Below the pieces are notes generated by a model. That model was not told the origin of the DNA. It did not search any database and saw only the letters and a list, made by a program, of their open reading frames with translations. This document shows positions 8,414 to 18,005 of a DNA stretch of 64,000 bases, in pieces (the stretch's first letter is position 1; every line of letters begins with the position of its first letter). A program made the translations under genes and the position numbers. Source of the stretch: Nocardioides sp. 503 (GTDB lineage: Bacteria; Actinomycetota; Actinomycetes; Propionibacteriales; Nocardioidaceae); the NCBI RefSeq assembly GCF_004522095.1, contig NZ_SPUI01000004.1:372001-436000 (forward strand), given 5' to 3'.

Positions 8414-8454
8414 GGCGCGGGAGTGAAACTCATGGCCTCCGGAGCGGCCCTCAG
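8410..8454. terminator. Possible bidirectional terminator between convergent genes
   Basis: CTGAGG (8410-8415) and CCTCAG (8449-8454) are inverted repeats that include the TGA stop codons of both convergent genes. The stem is only 6 bp with a long loop that itself contains GGCC repeats, so this is weak. Confidence 0.3.
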
Positions 8455-8951
8455 TGCGCGGTGCCGCCGGTGTCGAGGAAGCGCTTGAACGAGGCGTTGA
8501 CCTCGAGCTCGGCCTCGGTGCGGCCGACCCAGTCGGCGCCCTCGACGGACTTGCCGGGCTCGAGGTCCTTGTAGACCTCGAAGAAGTGCTGGATCTCGAG
8601 CCGGTCGAACTTCGGGACGTGGTTGATGTCGCGCAGGTGCTCCTGGCGCGGGTCCTTGGCGGGCACGCACAGGACCTTGTCGTCGCCGCCGGCCTCGTCG
8701 GTCATGCGGAACATCCCGATCGCGCGGCACTTGATGAGGCAGCCGGGGAAGGTGGGTGCCTGGAGCAGCACCAGGGCGTCCAGGGGGTCGCCGTCCTGGC
8801 CCAGGGTGTTCTCGATGTAGCCGTAGTCGGCGGGGTACTGCGTCGAGGTGAACAGCATCCGGTCGAGGCGCATGCGGCCGCTCTCGTGGTCCACCTCGTA
8901 CTTGTTGCGCTCGCCCTTGGGGATCTCCACCAGCACGTCGAACTCGAGCAC
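8451..8951 (-). CDS. ppa: Inorganic pyrophosphatase, family I
   Basis: A 166-residue soluble family I pyrophosphatase that hydrolyses pyrophosphate to two phosphates and so drives biosynthetic reactions. Recognisable segments are [13 protein letters not shown] near the N-terminus, [10 protein letters not shown], and the metal-binding signature DGDPLDALV (about residues 52-60), plus the later KDPR and [13 protein letters not shown] segments. Length is typical of bacterial enzymes. The start is GTG 8951, with a strong GGAGGA Shine-Dalgarno (8961-8956) four bases away. It is divergent from dacB and convergent with the methyltransferase. Confidence 0.95.
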   Translation of the reverse strand: MLEFDVLVEIPKGERNKYEVDHESGRMRLDRMLFTSTQYPADYGYIENTLGQDGDPLDALVLLQAPTFPGCLIKCRAIGMFRMTDEAGGDDKVLCVPAKDPRQEHLRDINHVPKFDRLEIQHFFEVYKDLEPGKSVEGADWVGRTEAELEVNASFKRFLDTGGTAH

Positions 8952-8972
8952 GTCTTCCTCCGATATGTCAGT

Positions 8973-9020
8973 CGCCTGCGGCAGGCCCGGCGAGGCCGGG
9001 GATCATTGTCCCGCACAATG
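8973..9020. promoter_or_regulatory. Symmetric divergent promoter of ppa and dacB
   Basis: CATTGT (9004-9009) and ACAATG (9015-9020) form a perfect inverted repeat with a 5-bp spacer. Read rightward it offers a -10 CACAAT (9014-9019) for dacB; read leftward GACAAT (9010-9005) for ppa. A compact hairpin GCCTGC/GCAGGC (8974-8986) lies in the ppa leader. Clear -35 boxes are not visible. Confidence 0.45.
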
Positions 9021-9059
9021 GCTGCGCACACGCAGTCGGGAGGCAGTCGGAGGTGAGAG

Positions 9060-10457
9060 GTGCGTCGCACGATCGGCACGGTGCTGGTGCTCGCCCTCGT
9101 CCTGGGCGGCCTCGCCGCCTGGCACTACGACCTCCTCGACCGCTGGCTCGAGCCTGACTCCTCCTCGCCCGACCCGGCCGTCATCGCCCCGCCGCCGGGG
9201 CTGGACCTGCCCGCCGTCGTCGCCCCGGACGCGGTCGCACCTGCGGCCCGGCCCTCCGCGCTGAGCGCCGCCAAGGTGCGACGGGCGCTCGCGCCGTACC
9301 TCGCCGATCCTGACCTCGGCCGCCACGTGCTGGCCACGGTCGCGCCGCTGTCGGGCGGACGGCCTGTCGTGGTGGGGGGTGCTGGGGCCGCGGTCCCGGC
9401 GTCGACGACCAAGCTGGTCACGAGCACCGCCGCGCTGCTGGCGCTGGGCCCCGACCACACCTTCCGCACCACCGTCGTGCGCGCCGGCCCGCGCCGCATC
9501 GTGCTGGTCGGGGGCGGCGACCCGTTCCTGGCCCGCGCGCCCGCCGCGGCCGGCGACGACCAGCCCTACCCCGCGCGCGCAGACGTGGCCACGCTGGCCG
9601 CGCGGACGGCGGCGGCGCTGCGCGAGCAGGGCGTGCGCCGGGTCCGCGTCGAGTACGACGCCGGGCCGTTCACCGGCCCGTCCGCGAGCCCCCAGTGGGA
9701 GCCTGACTACGTCCCCGACGGGGTCGTCTCGCCGATCTCCTCGCTCTGGGTCGACGAGGGCCGCCCGGAGGCGGGGTTCGGCCGTGTGGCCGACCCCGCA
9801 GCGGATGCGGCCCGGGCGTTCGCGGCGGCCCTCGCCGCGGCCGGGGTCGCGGTCACCGGGGCGCCCGCCCCGGGCACGGCGCCGCCCTCCGGCGAGGCGG
9901 TCGCCGAGGTGACGAGCGCGCCGCTGAGCCAGGTCGTGGAGCGCGTGCTGATGGTCAGCGACAACGAGGCCGCCGAGGTCCTGCTGCGCCACGTCGGGCT
10001 CCAGATGAGCGGCGAGGCGTCCTTCGAGGGCGGCCGGCGCGGCGTCGTACGGGTCCTGCGCGAGGCGGGCGTCCGCCTCGCCGGCACCACCCTGTACGAC
10101 GGCAGCGGCCTGTCGCGGCGCAACCGGATGAGCCCCGCGGTGCTGGTCGACGTCCTGCGCCTCGCGAGCGAGCGGCCCGAGCTGGCCGCGGTGCTCAGCG
10201 GGCTGCCCGTGAGCGGCTTCAACGGCTCGCTCGCCGACCGCTTCCTGGCCGGCCCGGCCGAGGGCCGCGGGCGCGTGCGGGCCAAGACCGGGACCCTGAC
10301 CGGGGTGGCCTCCCTGGCGGGCGTCGCGACCGACGTGTCCGGACGGCCGCTGCTCTTCGTGCTCATGGCCGACCGCGTGGGCCGGCTCAAGGGCACCGAC
10401 GCCGAGGTGGCCCTCGACGCCGCCGCGGCGGCGCTGGGCGCGTGCCGCTGCGGCTGA
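9060..10457 (+). CDS. dacB: D-alanyl-D-alanine carboxypeptidase/endopeptidase (PBP4, peptidase S13)
   Basis: A 465-residue low-molecular-mass penicillin-binding protein with all three active-site motifs in S13 order: STTK (115-118), SDN (300-302) and KTG (409-411). The large spacing between the first two motifs is characteristic of the PBP4 class. An N-terminal hydrophobic segment (about residues 5-22) acts as a signal anchor, placing the enzyme outside the membrane, where it trims the terminal D-Ala of peptidoglycan stems or cleaves cross-links. The GTG start has a near-ideal Shine-Dalgarno GGAGG (9049-9053) six bases upstream. It starts the conserved dacB-metalloprotease-tilS-hpt series. 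Confidence 0.92.
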   Translation: MRRTIGTVLVLALVLGGLAAWHYDLLDRWLEPDSSSPDPAVIAPPPGLDLPAVVAPDAVAPAARPSALSAAKVRRALAPYLADPDLGRHVLATVAPLSGGRPVVVGGAGAAVPASTTKLVTSTAALLALGPDHTFRTTVVRAGPRRIVLVGGGDPFLARAPAAAGDDQPYPARADVATLAARTAAALREQGVRRVRVEYDAGPFTGPSASPQWEPDYVPDGVVSPISSLWVDEGRPEAGFGRVADPAADAARAFAAALAAAGVAVTGAPAPGTAPPSGEAVAEVTSAPLSQVVERVLMVSDNEAAEVLLRHVGLQMSGEASFEGGRRGVVRVLREAGVRLAGTTLYDGSGLSRRNRMSPAVLVDVLRLASERPELAAVLSGLPVSGFNGSLADRFLAGPAEGRGRVRAKTGTLTGVASLAGVATDVSGRPLLFVLMADRVGRLKGTDAEVALDAAAAALGACRCG

Positions 10458-10484
10458 GCCGGGTGTGCCCTCCCAGGCAGCGGA

Positions 10485-10496
10485 TAGGTTCGGGGC
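10485..10496 (+). promoter_or_regulatory. Leaderless-type promoter for the metalloprotease-tilS pair
   Basis: TAGGTT (10485-10490), six bases, then ATG 10497. No Shine-Dalgarno sequence lies between. Confidence 0.6.
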
Positions 10497-11540
10497 ATGA
10501 CGTCGAACCCCCAGGACTCGATGGTCGACTGGGACTTCGCCGTCTCGATCGGCTCCAAGATCGCCGGTGACGGCCCGGAGACGAGCCGCGAGGAGGCCGC
10601 CGAGGTGGTCGCCGAGCTGCGGGCCGGCGCCGACCGCTCCACCGGGCTCGTGCGGGAGTTCACGGGCCTGGTCGCCCGCGACCACACCGCGCCCGTGCTG
10701 GTCGTCGACCGCGCCGGGTGGGTGCGCGCCAACGCCGACGGGTTCCGCGTGGTGGTGGCCCCGCTGATCGAGAAGCTGGCGTCGAAGAAGCCGCCCACCG
10801 GGCTGGCGCTCAAGGTCGGCTCCCGCATCACCGGCGCCGAGGTCGGCGGCCTGCTCGGCTTCATGGGCTCCAAGGTCCTCGGCCAGTTCGACCCGTTCTA
10901 CGAGCCCGACGGCCGGCTGCTGCTGGTGGCGCCCAACATCGTCCACGTCGAGCGCGAGATCGGCGCCGACCCGACCGACTTCCGGCTCTGGGTCTGCCTC
11001 CACGAGGAGACCCACCGGGTCCAGTTCACCGCCGTGCCGTGGATGCGCGGTCACCTCTTCTCCGAGATCGAGGCGATCGCCTCGACCGTCGAGCCCGCCG
11101 GGGTGCTCGAGGACGGCTTCCAGCGGCTGGTCGAGGGCATCAAGGACGGCGCCCGCGGCGGCAGCCTGGTCGACGTGATGAGCACGCCCGAGCAGCGCGA
11201 GATCATGGACCGCGTCACCGGCGTCATGTCGCTGCTGGAGGGCCACGCCGACGTCGTCATGGACGGGGTCGGCCCCACGGTGATCCCCAGCGTCGACAAG
11301 ATCCGCCGGGCGTTCAACCAGCGCCGCAAGGGCATCGGCACCCTCGACCGGGTCCTGCGCCGCCTGCTCGGGCTGGACGCCAAGATGGCGCAGTACCGCG
11401 ACGGGGCGGCGTTCGTCCGCACGGTCGTCGACAAGGTCGGCATGGACGAGTTCAACGCCGTCTGGGCCGGCCCGGAGAACCTCCCGTCCAAGGCCGAGAT
11501 CGCCGACCCGCAGGCCTGGGTCGCGCGCGTCCTCGGATGA
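10497..11540 (+). CDS. Zinc-dependent metalloprotease, DUF2342 family
   Basis: A 347-residue protein with the metalloprotease motif HEETH at residues 169-173, embedded in LWVCLHEETHRVQF. This family (DUF2342, sometimes labelled coenzyme F420 biosynthesis-associated) is typical of actinobacteria and is regularly found between dacB and tilS. There is no signal peptide, so it is probably cytosolic; a biological substrate has not been established. Its stop overlaps the tilS ATG (ATGA), so the two are translationally coupled. Confidence 0.8.
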   Translation: MTSNPQDSMVDWDFAVSIGSKIAGDGPETSREEAAEVVAELRAGADRSTGLVREFTGLVARDHTAPVLVVDRAGWVRANADGFRVVVAPLIEKLASKKPPTGLALKVGSRITGAEVGGLLGFMGSKVLGQFDPFYEPDGRLLLVAPNIVHVEREIGADPTDFRLWVCLHEETHRVQFTAVPWMRGHLFSEIEAIASTVEPAGVLEDGFQRLVEGIKDGARGGSLVDVMSTPEQREIMDRVTGVMSLLEGHADVVMDGVGPTVIPSVDKIRRAFNQRRKGIGTLDRVLRRLLGLDAKMAQYRDGAAFVRTVVDKVGMDEFNAVWAGPENLPSKAEIADPQAWVARVLG

Positions 11541-12523
11541 GCCTGGACGCCGACGTCGCGGCGGTCCGCCTCGCCGTACGGCGGCGCGGGCTGGTCGACC
11601 TCGGCGGCGGCCCGGTCCTGGTGGCCTGCTCCGGCGGCGCCGACAGCCTCGCGCTGCTGGGGGCCACCGTCTTCGAGGCCCGGGGGACGACCCGGGTCGT
11701 CGGGGTCACGGTCGACCACGGGCTCCAGGACGGCTCGGCCGACCACGCCGCGCGCGTGGTCGCCCAGATGGTGGCCCTGGGCGCCGACGAGACGGCGTCC
11801 GTGCGCGTGCAGGTCGAGGCCTCCGGCCAGGGCCTCGAGGCGGCGGCCCGCGAGGCGCGCTACGCCGTGCTCGAGCAGATGGCGGTCCACTTCGGCGCCG
11901 CCGCGGTGCTGCTCGGCCACACCCTGGACGACCAGGCCGAGACCGTCCTGCTCGGGCTCGCACGGGGCTCGGGTGGCCGGTCCATCGCCGGCATGCGACC
12001 CGCCTTCGACGTCTTCCGCCGACCCCTGCTGGGGGTGCGCAGGTCCCAGACCGAGGGCGCCTGCCGGGCCGAGGGCGTCGAGTTCTGGACCGACCCCCAC
12101 AACGACGACCCGAGGTTCACCCGCTCGCGCGTGCGCCACACGGTGCTGCCCCTGCTCGAGCGCGAGCTGGGTCCCGGGGTCGCCGAGACCCTGGCCCGCA
12201 CCGCCGAGCAGCTGCGCCCCGACATGGAGGCGCTGGACGACCTGGCCGCCGCCGCCCTGACCACCCACTACGACGACGAGGCCGGACTCCAGGTCGCCCC
12301 GGTGCGGATGCTGGCCCAGGCCGTGCGCACCCGGATGCTGCGACTGGCGGCGCTGCGGGCCGGCTGCCCGCCCGGCGAGCTGTTCGCCGTCCACGTCGAC
12401 GCGCTCGAGCGCCAGGTGTGGAACACCGACCGGCTCCCCAAGGAGATCCAGCTGCCCGGCCACGTGACGGCGTACCGCGAGGGAGACCACCTGCGGTGGC
12501 GCCGGCGGCCTGTGGAATCCTGA
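11537..12523 (+). CDS. tilS: tRNA(Ile)-lysidine synthetase
   Basis: A 328-residue PP-loop ATPase with the nucleotide motif SGGADS at residues 32-37 and the family segments VDHGLQ, LLGHTLDDQAET, and the later FTRSRVRHTVLP. TilS converts cytidine 34 of the CAU-anticodon tRNA-Ile to lysidine, so that it reads AUA. The length matches the short actinobacterial form lacking the extended C-terminal domains of E. coli TilS. The ATG overlaps the preceding stop by four bases. The following hpt begins 4 nt after the tilS stop. Confidence 0.93.
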   Translation: MSLDADVAAVRLAVRRRGLVDLGGGPVLVACSGGADSLALLGATVFEARGTTRVVGVTVDHGLQDGSADHAARVVAQMVALGADETASVRVQVEASGQGLEAAAREARYAVLEQMAVHFGAAAVLLGHTLDDQAETVLLGLARGSGGRSIAGMRPAFDVFRRPLLGVRRSQTEGACRAEGVEFWTDPHNDDPRFTRSRVRHTVLPLLERELGPGVAETLARTAEQLRPDMEALDDLAAAALTTHYDDEAGLQVAPVRMLAQAVRTRMLRLAALRAGCPPGELFAVHVDALERQVWNTDRLPKEIQLPGHVTAYREGDHLRWRRRPVES

Positions 12524-12527
12524 CGCC

Positions 12528-13079
12528 ATGGACGCAGCCCATGTGGAGAACGACCTCGTCAACGTCCTCTACACGGAGGCCCAGATCCTCGAGCGGATCG
12601 GCGAGCTCGCCGAGGAGATCGAGCGGGACTACGCCGGCAAGGAGCTCCTGATCGTCGGCATCCTGCGCGGCGCCGTCATGGTCATGGCCGACATGGCGCG
12701 CGCGTTCACGCGGCACGTCGAGATGGACTGGATGGCGGTGTCCTCCTACGGCTCCGGCACGAAGTCCTCGGGCGTCGTGCGGATCCTCAAGGACCTCGAC
12801 ACCGACATCTCCGGTCGCCACGTCGTGATCGTCGACGAGATCATCGACACCGGGCTGACCCTGTCCTGGCTGACCTCCAACCTGTCGAGCCGCAACCCCG
12901 CCAGCGTCGAGATCTGCACGCTCCTGCGCAAGCCCGAGGCCCTGCAGATGCCGGTGGACGTCAAGTACGTCGGCTGGGACATCCCCAACGAGTTCGTCGT
13001 CGGCTACGGCCTCGACTACCGCGAGCGCTACCGCAACCTGCGCGACATCGGGACGCTCGCCCCGCACGTCTACTCCTGA
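12528..13079 (+). CDS. hpt: Hypoxanthine phosphoribosyltransferase
   Basis: A 183-residue type I phosphoribosyltransferase. The PRPP-binding loop reads VVIVDEIIDTGLTLSW (about residues 100-115), and the purine-side segment KYVGWDIPNEFVVGYGLDY is near the C-terminus, as in HPRT proteins. It salvages hypoxanthine (and usually guanine) to nucleotides using PRPP. tilS-hpt-ftsH is a widely conserved bacterial order; here a PRPP-synthetase paralogue has been placed between hpt and ftsH, which would supply this enzyme's co-substrate. Start ATG 12528 is 4 nt after the tilS stop with no clear ribosome-binding site of its own. Confidence 0.93.
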   Translation: MDAAHVENDLVNVLYTEAQILERIGELAEEIERDYAGKELLIVGILRGAVMVMADMARAFTRHVEMDWMAVSSYGSGTKSSGVVRILKDLDTDISGRHVVIVDEIIDTGLTLSWLTSNLSSRNPASVEICTLLRKPEALQMPVDVKYVGWDIPNEFVVGYGLDYRERYRNLRDIGTLAPHVYS

Positions 13080-13094
13080 CCCCGTCCCGACGGC

Positions 13095-13100
13095 TACCCT
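13095..13100 (+). promoter_or_regulatory. Candidate -10 element for the PRPP-synthetase paralogue
   Basis: TACCCT at 13095-13100 lies 35 bases before the GTG start; no convincing -35 box is visible. Confidence 0.35.
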
Positions 13101-13135
13101 CAGCACACCGAGCGCCTCGACCCGGAAGCAGGCAC

Positions 13136-14113
13136 GTGCGCGAGATCGTCGTCTTCAGCGGTAGTGCCCACCGGGCGCTCGCCACGGGCATCTGCGAGCA
13201 CCTCGGCGTGGAGCTCTCGGCCGTGGAGCTGACCCGCTTCTCCAACGACTGCCTCCAGGCCCAGCTGCAGGCCAACTGCCGCCAGCGCGACGTCTTCCTC
13301 GTGCAGCCGCTGTCGCCTCCGACGCAGGAGCACCTCATGGAGCTGCTGCTGATGATCGACGCCGCCCGCGGCGCCTCGGCCGCCTCCATCACCGCGGTGA
13401 TCCCGTACTACTCCTACGCGCGCTCGGACAAGAAGGACGCGTCGCGCATCTCCATCGGGGGCCGGCTGGTCGCCGACCTGCTCACCGCGGCCGGCGTGCA
13501 CCGGGTGATCACGATGAACCTGCACGCGCCGCAGGTGCACGGCTTCTTCTCGGTGCCGGTCGACCACCTCACCGCGCTGGGCGAGCTGGCCGACCACTTC
13601 CAGGGCCAGGACCTCACCGACGCGGTCGTGGTCTCCCCGGACTTCGGCAACGCCAAGACCGCCACGCAGTTCTCCCGGCTGCTGGGCCTGCCGGTGGCCG
13701 CCGGCAGCAAGAAGCGCCTGGCCGACGACCGGGTGGTCATCGACGAGATCGTGGGCGACGTGGCCGGCAAGCGCGCGATCGTCCTCGACGACGAGATCTC
13801 GACCGGGGGCTCGATCCTCGAGCTGCTGGACCGGCTGGCGGACGAGGGCTGCACGAGCGCGGCGGTGGCCTGCACCCACGGCCTGTTCGTCGGCAAGGCC
13901 CTCGAGCGGCTCCAGGGCCACCCGATGATCTCCGAGGTGGTCACCACCGACACGGTGCCCAGCCCCACGGGCTGGCCCGAGCTGCGGGTGCGCTCGGTGG
14001 CCGGGCTCTTCGCGGCCGCCATCCAGCGCATCCACGAGGGCGAGTCGGTCAGCAGCCTCTTCGACGGCGTCGACCCCGCCCATGCCTCCCCCCAGCCCCG
14101 CCTCTTCGACTGA
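13136..14113 (+). CDS. Divergent ribose-phosphate pyrophosphokinase (PRPP synthetase) paralogue
   Basis: A 325-residue Prs-fold protein. Conserved landmarks are PYYSYARSDKK, LHAPQVHGFFSVPVDHL, a lysine-rich loop SKKRLADD at the catalytic flexible-loop position, and the PRPP loop VLDDEISTGGSI. Several positions differ from canonical class I enzymes: FSNDC where FSDGE is usual, SPDFGN where SPDHGG is usual, and DDEISTGGS in place of DDIIDTAGT; the last is closer to archaeal class III enzymes. The expected reaction is ribose-5-phosphate plus ATP to PRPP and AMP, which would feed the upstream Hpt. Given the substitutions, a regulatory or altered-specificity role is possible. The GTG start follows a GGAAG/AGG purine run. 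Confidence 0.75.
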   Translation: MREIVVFSGSAHRALATGICEHLGVELSAVELTRFSNDCLQAQLQANCRQRDVFLVQPLSPPTQEHLMELLLMIDAARGASAASITAVIPYYSYARSDKKDASRISIGGRLVADLLTAAGVHRVITMNLHAPQVHGFFSVPVDHLTALGELADHFQGQDLTDAVVVSPDFGNAKTATQFSRLLGLPVAAGSKKRLADDRVVIDEIVGDVAGKRAIVLDDEISTGGSILELLDRLADEGCTSAAVACTHGLFVGKALERLQGHPMISEVVTTDTVPSPTGWPELRVRSVAGLFAAAIQRIHEGESVSSLFDGVDPAHASPQPRLFD

Positions 14114-14131
14114 GCGGCGCCCCCGGCTGCA

Positions 14132-14181
14132 GGGTCGTGTGCCGCACGCAGCGCCCTGGCGCGCTGTCCGACACACGACCC
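14132..14181. terminator. Large imperfect hairpin after the PRPP-synthetase gene
   Basis: GGGTCGTGTG (14132-14141) pairs exactly with CACACGACCC (14172-14181), and an inner GCGCC/GGCGC stem (14151-14162) closes the tip. It begins 18 bp after the stop codon, so a terminator role is likely, although it lacks a U-tract. Confidence 0.55.
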
Positions 14182-14242
14182 GTCCGCCGCCCCGCCGCGC
14201 GGAACCACCGCGCCCCGCGGGTCGTTCCACCCATGTGCCTGC

Positions 14243-14248
14243 GAGAAT
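14243..14248 (+). promoter_or_regulatory. Candidate -10 for the ftsH leader region
   Basis: GAGAAT at 14243-14248 stands seven bases before GTG 14256, the spacing of a leaderless start. It is the best promoter candidate between the hairpin and ftsH. Confidence 0.35.
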
Positions 14249-14255
14249 GGACCCT

Positions 14256-14329
14256 GTGATCGGCGTGTACCGTCGAGTGTTCAGTCCTGGGCTCACGTCG
14301 ACAGGCCCAGTACAAGCGAAGAGAAGTCT

Positions 14330-14333
<4 letters not shown>
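14256..14333 (+). CDS. Possible 25-codon leader peptide coupled to ftsH
   Basis: A short reading frame (starts VIGVYRRVFSPGL; an ATG three codons upstream at 14247 is the alternative start) ends with a TGA that overlaps the GTG start of ftsH as GTGA. Its start lies seven bases after a GAGAAT -10 candidate. The peptide is basic, without a membrane segment. The overlap would couple ftsH translation to it. Chance cannot be excluded because high-GC DNA has few stop codons, so this is a hypothesis. Confidence 0.3.
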
Positions 14334-16390
<2,057 letters not shown>

Positions 16391-16394
16391 AGCC

Positions 16395-17015
16395 GTGACC
16401 GACCCGATCAGCGTGCCTGCGCGCGCGCCGGAGGAGATCCCGGACTTCGACCACGACCGCGCCGCGGCCGCCGTCCGCGAGCTGCTGTTCGCGATCGGCG
16501 AGGACCCCGACCGTGAGGGGCTGCGGGAGACCCCGGCCCGGGTCGCGCGCGCCTACGCCGAGCTGACCCAGGGGCTGCGTCAGACCCCCGAGGACGTGCT
16601 CACCACGACGTTCGACCTCGGTCACCAGGAGATGGTGCTGGTGCGCGACATCGAGCTGTGGTCGATGTGCGAGCACCACCTGGTGCCGTTCACCGGGGTC
16701 GCCCACGTGGGCTACATCCCGGCGGAGTCGGGCAAGATCACGGGGCTGTCCAAGCTGGCCCGGCTGGTCGACGTCTACTCCAAGCGCCCGCAGGTCCAGG
16801 AGCGCCTCACCACCCAGGTGGCCGACGCCCTCATGGACATCCTGGCGGCGCGGGGGGTCATCGTCGTGATCGAGGCCGAGCACCTCTGCATGACGATGCG
16901 CGGGGTCAAGAAGGCCGGCGCGCGCACCATCACCTCGGCCGTGCGGGGCACGATGCTCTCCGACCCCGCCACCCGCAACGAGGCGATGGCGCTCATCAAC
17001 AGCCGGCGCGGCTGA
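16395..17015 (+). CDS. folE: GTP cyclohydrolase I
   Basis: A 206-residue enzyme converting GTP to 7,8-dihydroneopterin triphosphate, the committed step of tetrahydrofolate synthesis. The zinc ligands are visible as C92, with H94/H95 in MCEHHLVPF, and C165 in EHLCMTMRG. The signature segments [15 protein letters not shown] and RPQVQERLT are intact. The variable N-terminal 30 residues are usual. The GTG start lies 4 nt after ftsH. The following folate genes are separated from it by an antisense methyltransferase gene. Confidence 0.96.
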   Translation: MTDPISVPARAPEEIPDFDHDRAAAAVRELLFAIGEDPDREGLRETPARVARAYAELTQGLRQTPEDVLTTTFDLGHQEMVLVRDIELWSMCEHHLVPFTGVAHVGYIPAESGKITGLSKLARLVDVYSKRPQVQERLTTQVADALMDILAARGVIVVIEAEHLCMTMRGVKKAGARTITSAVRGTMLSDPATRNEAMALINSRRG

Positions 17016-17040
17016 GCCTCACTTGCGCCGTCAGCCCGCG
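17007..17040. terminator. Hairpin formed across the stop codons of folE and the antisense methyltransferase
   Basis: CGCGGCTGA (17007-17015, ending in the folE stop) pairs with TCAGCCCGCG (17031-17040, starting with the complement of the opposite stop), with one bulged C and a 15-nt loop. It probably works as a bidirectional terminator. Confidence 0.5.
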
Positions 17041-17891
17041 GTGCCGCGAGCGGTGTCGCCGGGCTTCTTGCGGCCGGCCCCGGGGCCGCCGCCCTCGTTG
17101 TTGAGGCCCTTCTCGATGAAGACCAGGTTGTGGTAGGCGTGCACCGCCACCACGTGCCGGTCGCTGTAGCTCGGCTCGTAGTCGGCGTCGAGGAACTCCT
17201 CGTAGTTCAGCCCGTCCAGGAGGTCCTTGACCAGGGCCATCGTCGTGGTGGGGTCGTGGCGGTCCTCGCTGCCGCCCCACTTGGGCCAGTAGGACGTCTG
17301 GGTGTCCTCGATGGCGTAGATGCCGTCGTCGGCGAGCAGGGGGAACAGCAGCCGGAAGGTCTCGCGGATGTGCTCGGGGCGGTGGCTGCCGTCGTCGATG
17401 ACGACCTGCGGGCGGCCGTTCTCGGCGACGATCCGCTCCAGCACCTCGGGGTCGACCTGGCTGCCCTGGTAGGCCTTGATCCGGGGCGCCTCGACGAACG
17501 ACTTGTCCTCGATGTCGAGACCCACGACCTGGGCGCGCGGGAAGAAGTGCTTCCACATGCGCAGGGACCGGCCGCCCTGCTTCTCGCGGGCGTAGCCGCC
17601 GATGCCGATCTCGAGGAGCGTGAACCGCTCGCCACGCAGGTGCTCGAGGTGGCGCTGGTAGTGCGGGGTGTAGAAGTGCCGGCCCCACTTGTCCGTGCGG
17701 AACTCCTGCGCGAGCTCGGTCAGGTCCATCGCCTGCAGGCGGCGCCGCCGCTGCTCGGCGGGGCTGAGCGGCTCCGGGGCGGGGGCGGCGACACCGGTGC
17801 GGCCGGCGACACCGCGCAGCCGACGCCAGAGCGCCTGCGGCACGAGGGGCTTGACCACGCGTACCGCCAGGGTCCGCAACGCTTGGGGCAT
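17031..17891 (-). CDS. MycE/TylE-like sugar O-methyltransferase
   Basis: A 286-residue SAM-dependent enzyme. From about residue 60 it reads AQEFRTDKWGRHFYTPHY, then FTLLEIGIGGY (SAM-binding motif I), SLRMWKHFFPRAQVVGLDI, and VVIDDGSHRPEHI with a metal-ligand-like acidic pair. This arrangement resembles the magnesium-dependent MycE (mycinamicin) and TylE sugar 2-O-methyltransferases and related surface-glycan enzymes. The likely job is methylation of a sugar hydroxyl. ATG 17891 is chosen for the GCAGGAGAC Shine-Dalgarno just upstream. It lies antisense inside the folate cluster, where it does not belong functionally, and has its own palindromic promoter. Confidence 0.75.
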   Translation of the reverse strand: MPQALRTLAVRVVKPLVPQALWRRLRGVAGRTGVAAPAPEPLSPAEQRRRRLQAMDLTELAQEFRTDKWGRHFYTPHYQRHLEHLRGERFTLLEIGIGGYAREKQGGRSLRMWKHFFPRAQVVGLDIEDKSFVEAPRIKAYQGSQVDPEVLERIVAENGRPQVVIDDGSHRPEHIRETFRLLFPLLADDGIYAIEDTQTSYWPKWGGSEDRHDPTTTMALVKDLLDGLNYEEFLDADYEPSYSDRHVVAVHAYHNLVFIEKGLNNEGGGPGAGRKKPGDTARGTAG

Positions 17892-17940
17892 GGTGTCTCC
17901 TGCTGGTGGGGGGCTCGTCGTCGTGCCGGCGCTCGGCCGG

Positions 17941-17962
17941 CGGGGACAAACTACCGTCCCCG
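17941..17962 (-). promoter_or_regulatory. Palindromic operator-like site over the methyltransferase -10 element
   Basis: CGGGGAC (17941-17947) and GTCCCCG (17956-17962) form a perfect 7-bp inverted repeat with an 8-bp spacer. The spacer contains the leftward -10 candidate TAGTTT (17953-17948). A repressor bound here would block this promoter. The leader to ATG 17891 would be about 50 nt. Confidence 0.45.
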
Positions 17963-17993
17963 ATCGGGTGGTCGGTCCCGCACGCCCAGCCAC

Positions 17994-18005
17994 TAGCCTC
18001 TCCCC
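17994..18005 (+). promoter_or_regulatory. Leaderless-type promoter for folP
   Basis: TAGCCT (17994-17999), six bases, then ATG 18006. This gives the folP-folB-folK-DUF3180 unit its own start, independent of ftsH-folE. Confidence 0.6.

Noticed and set aside
12516..12527. Leaderless promoter for hpt (AATCCT six bases before the ATG)
   Set aside because: The hexamer lacks the leading T of TANNNT and lies over the tilS stop codon; expression from the tilS transcript is simpler.
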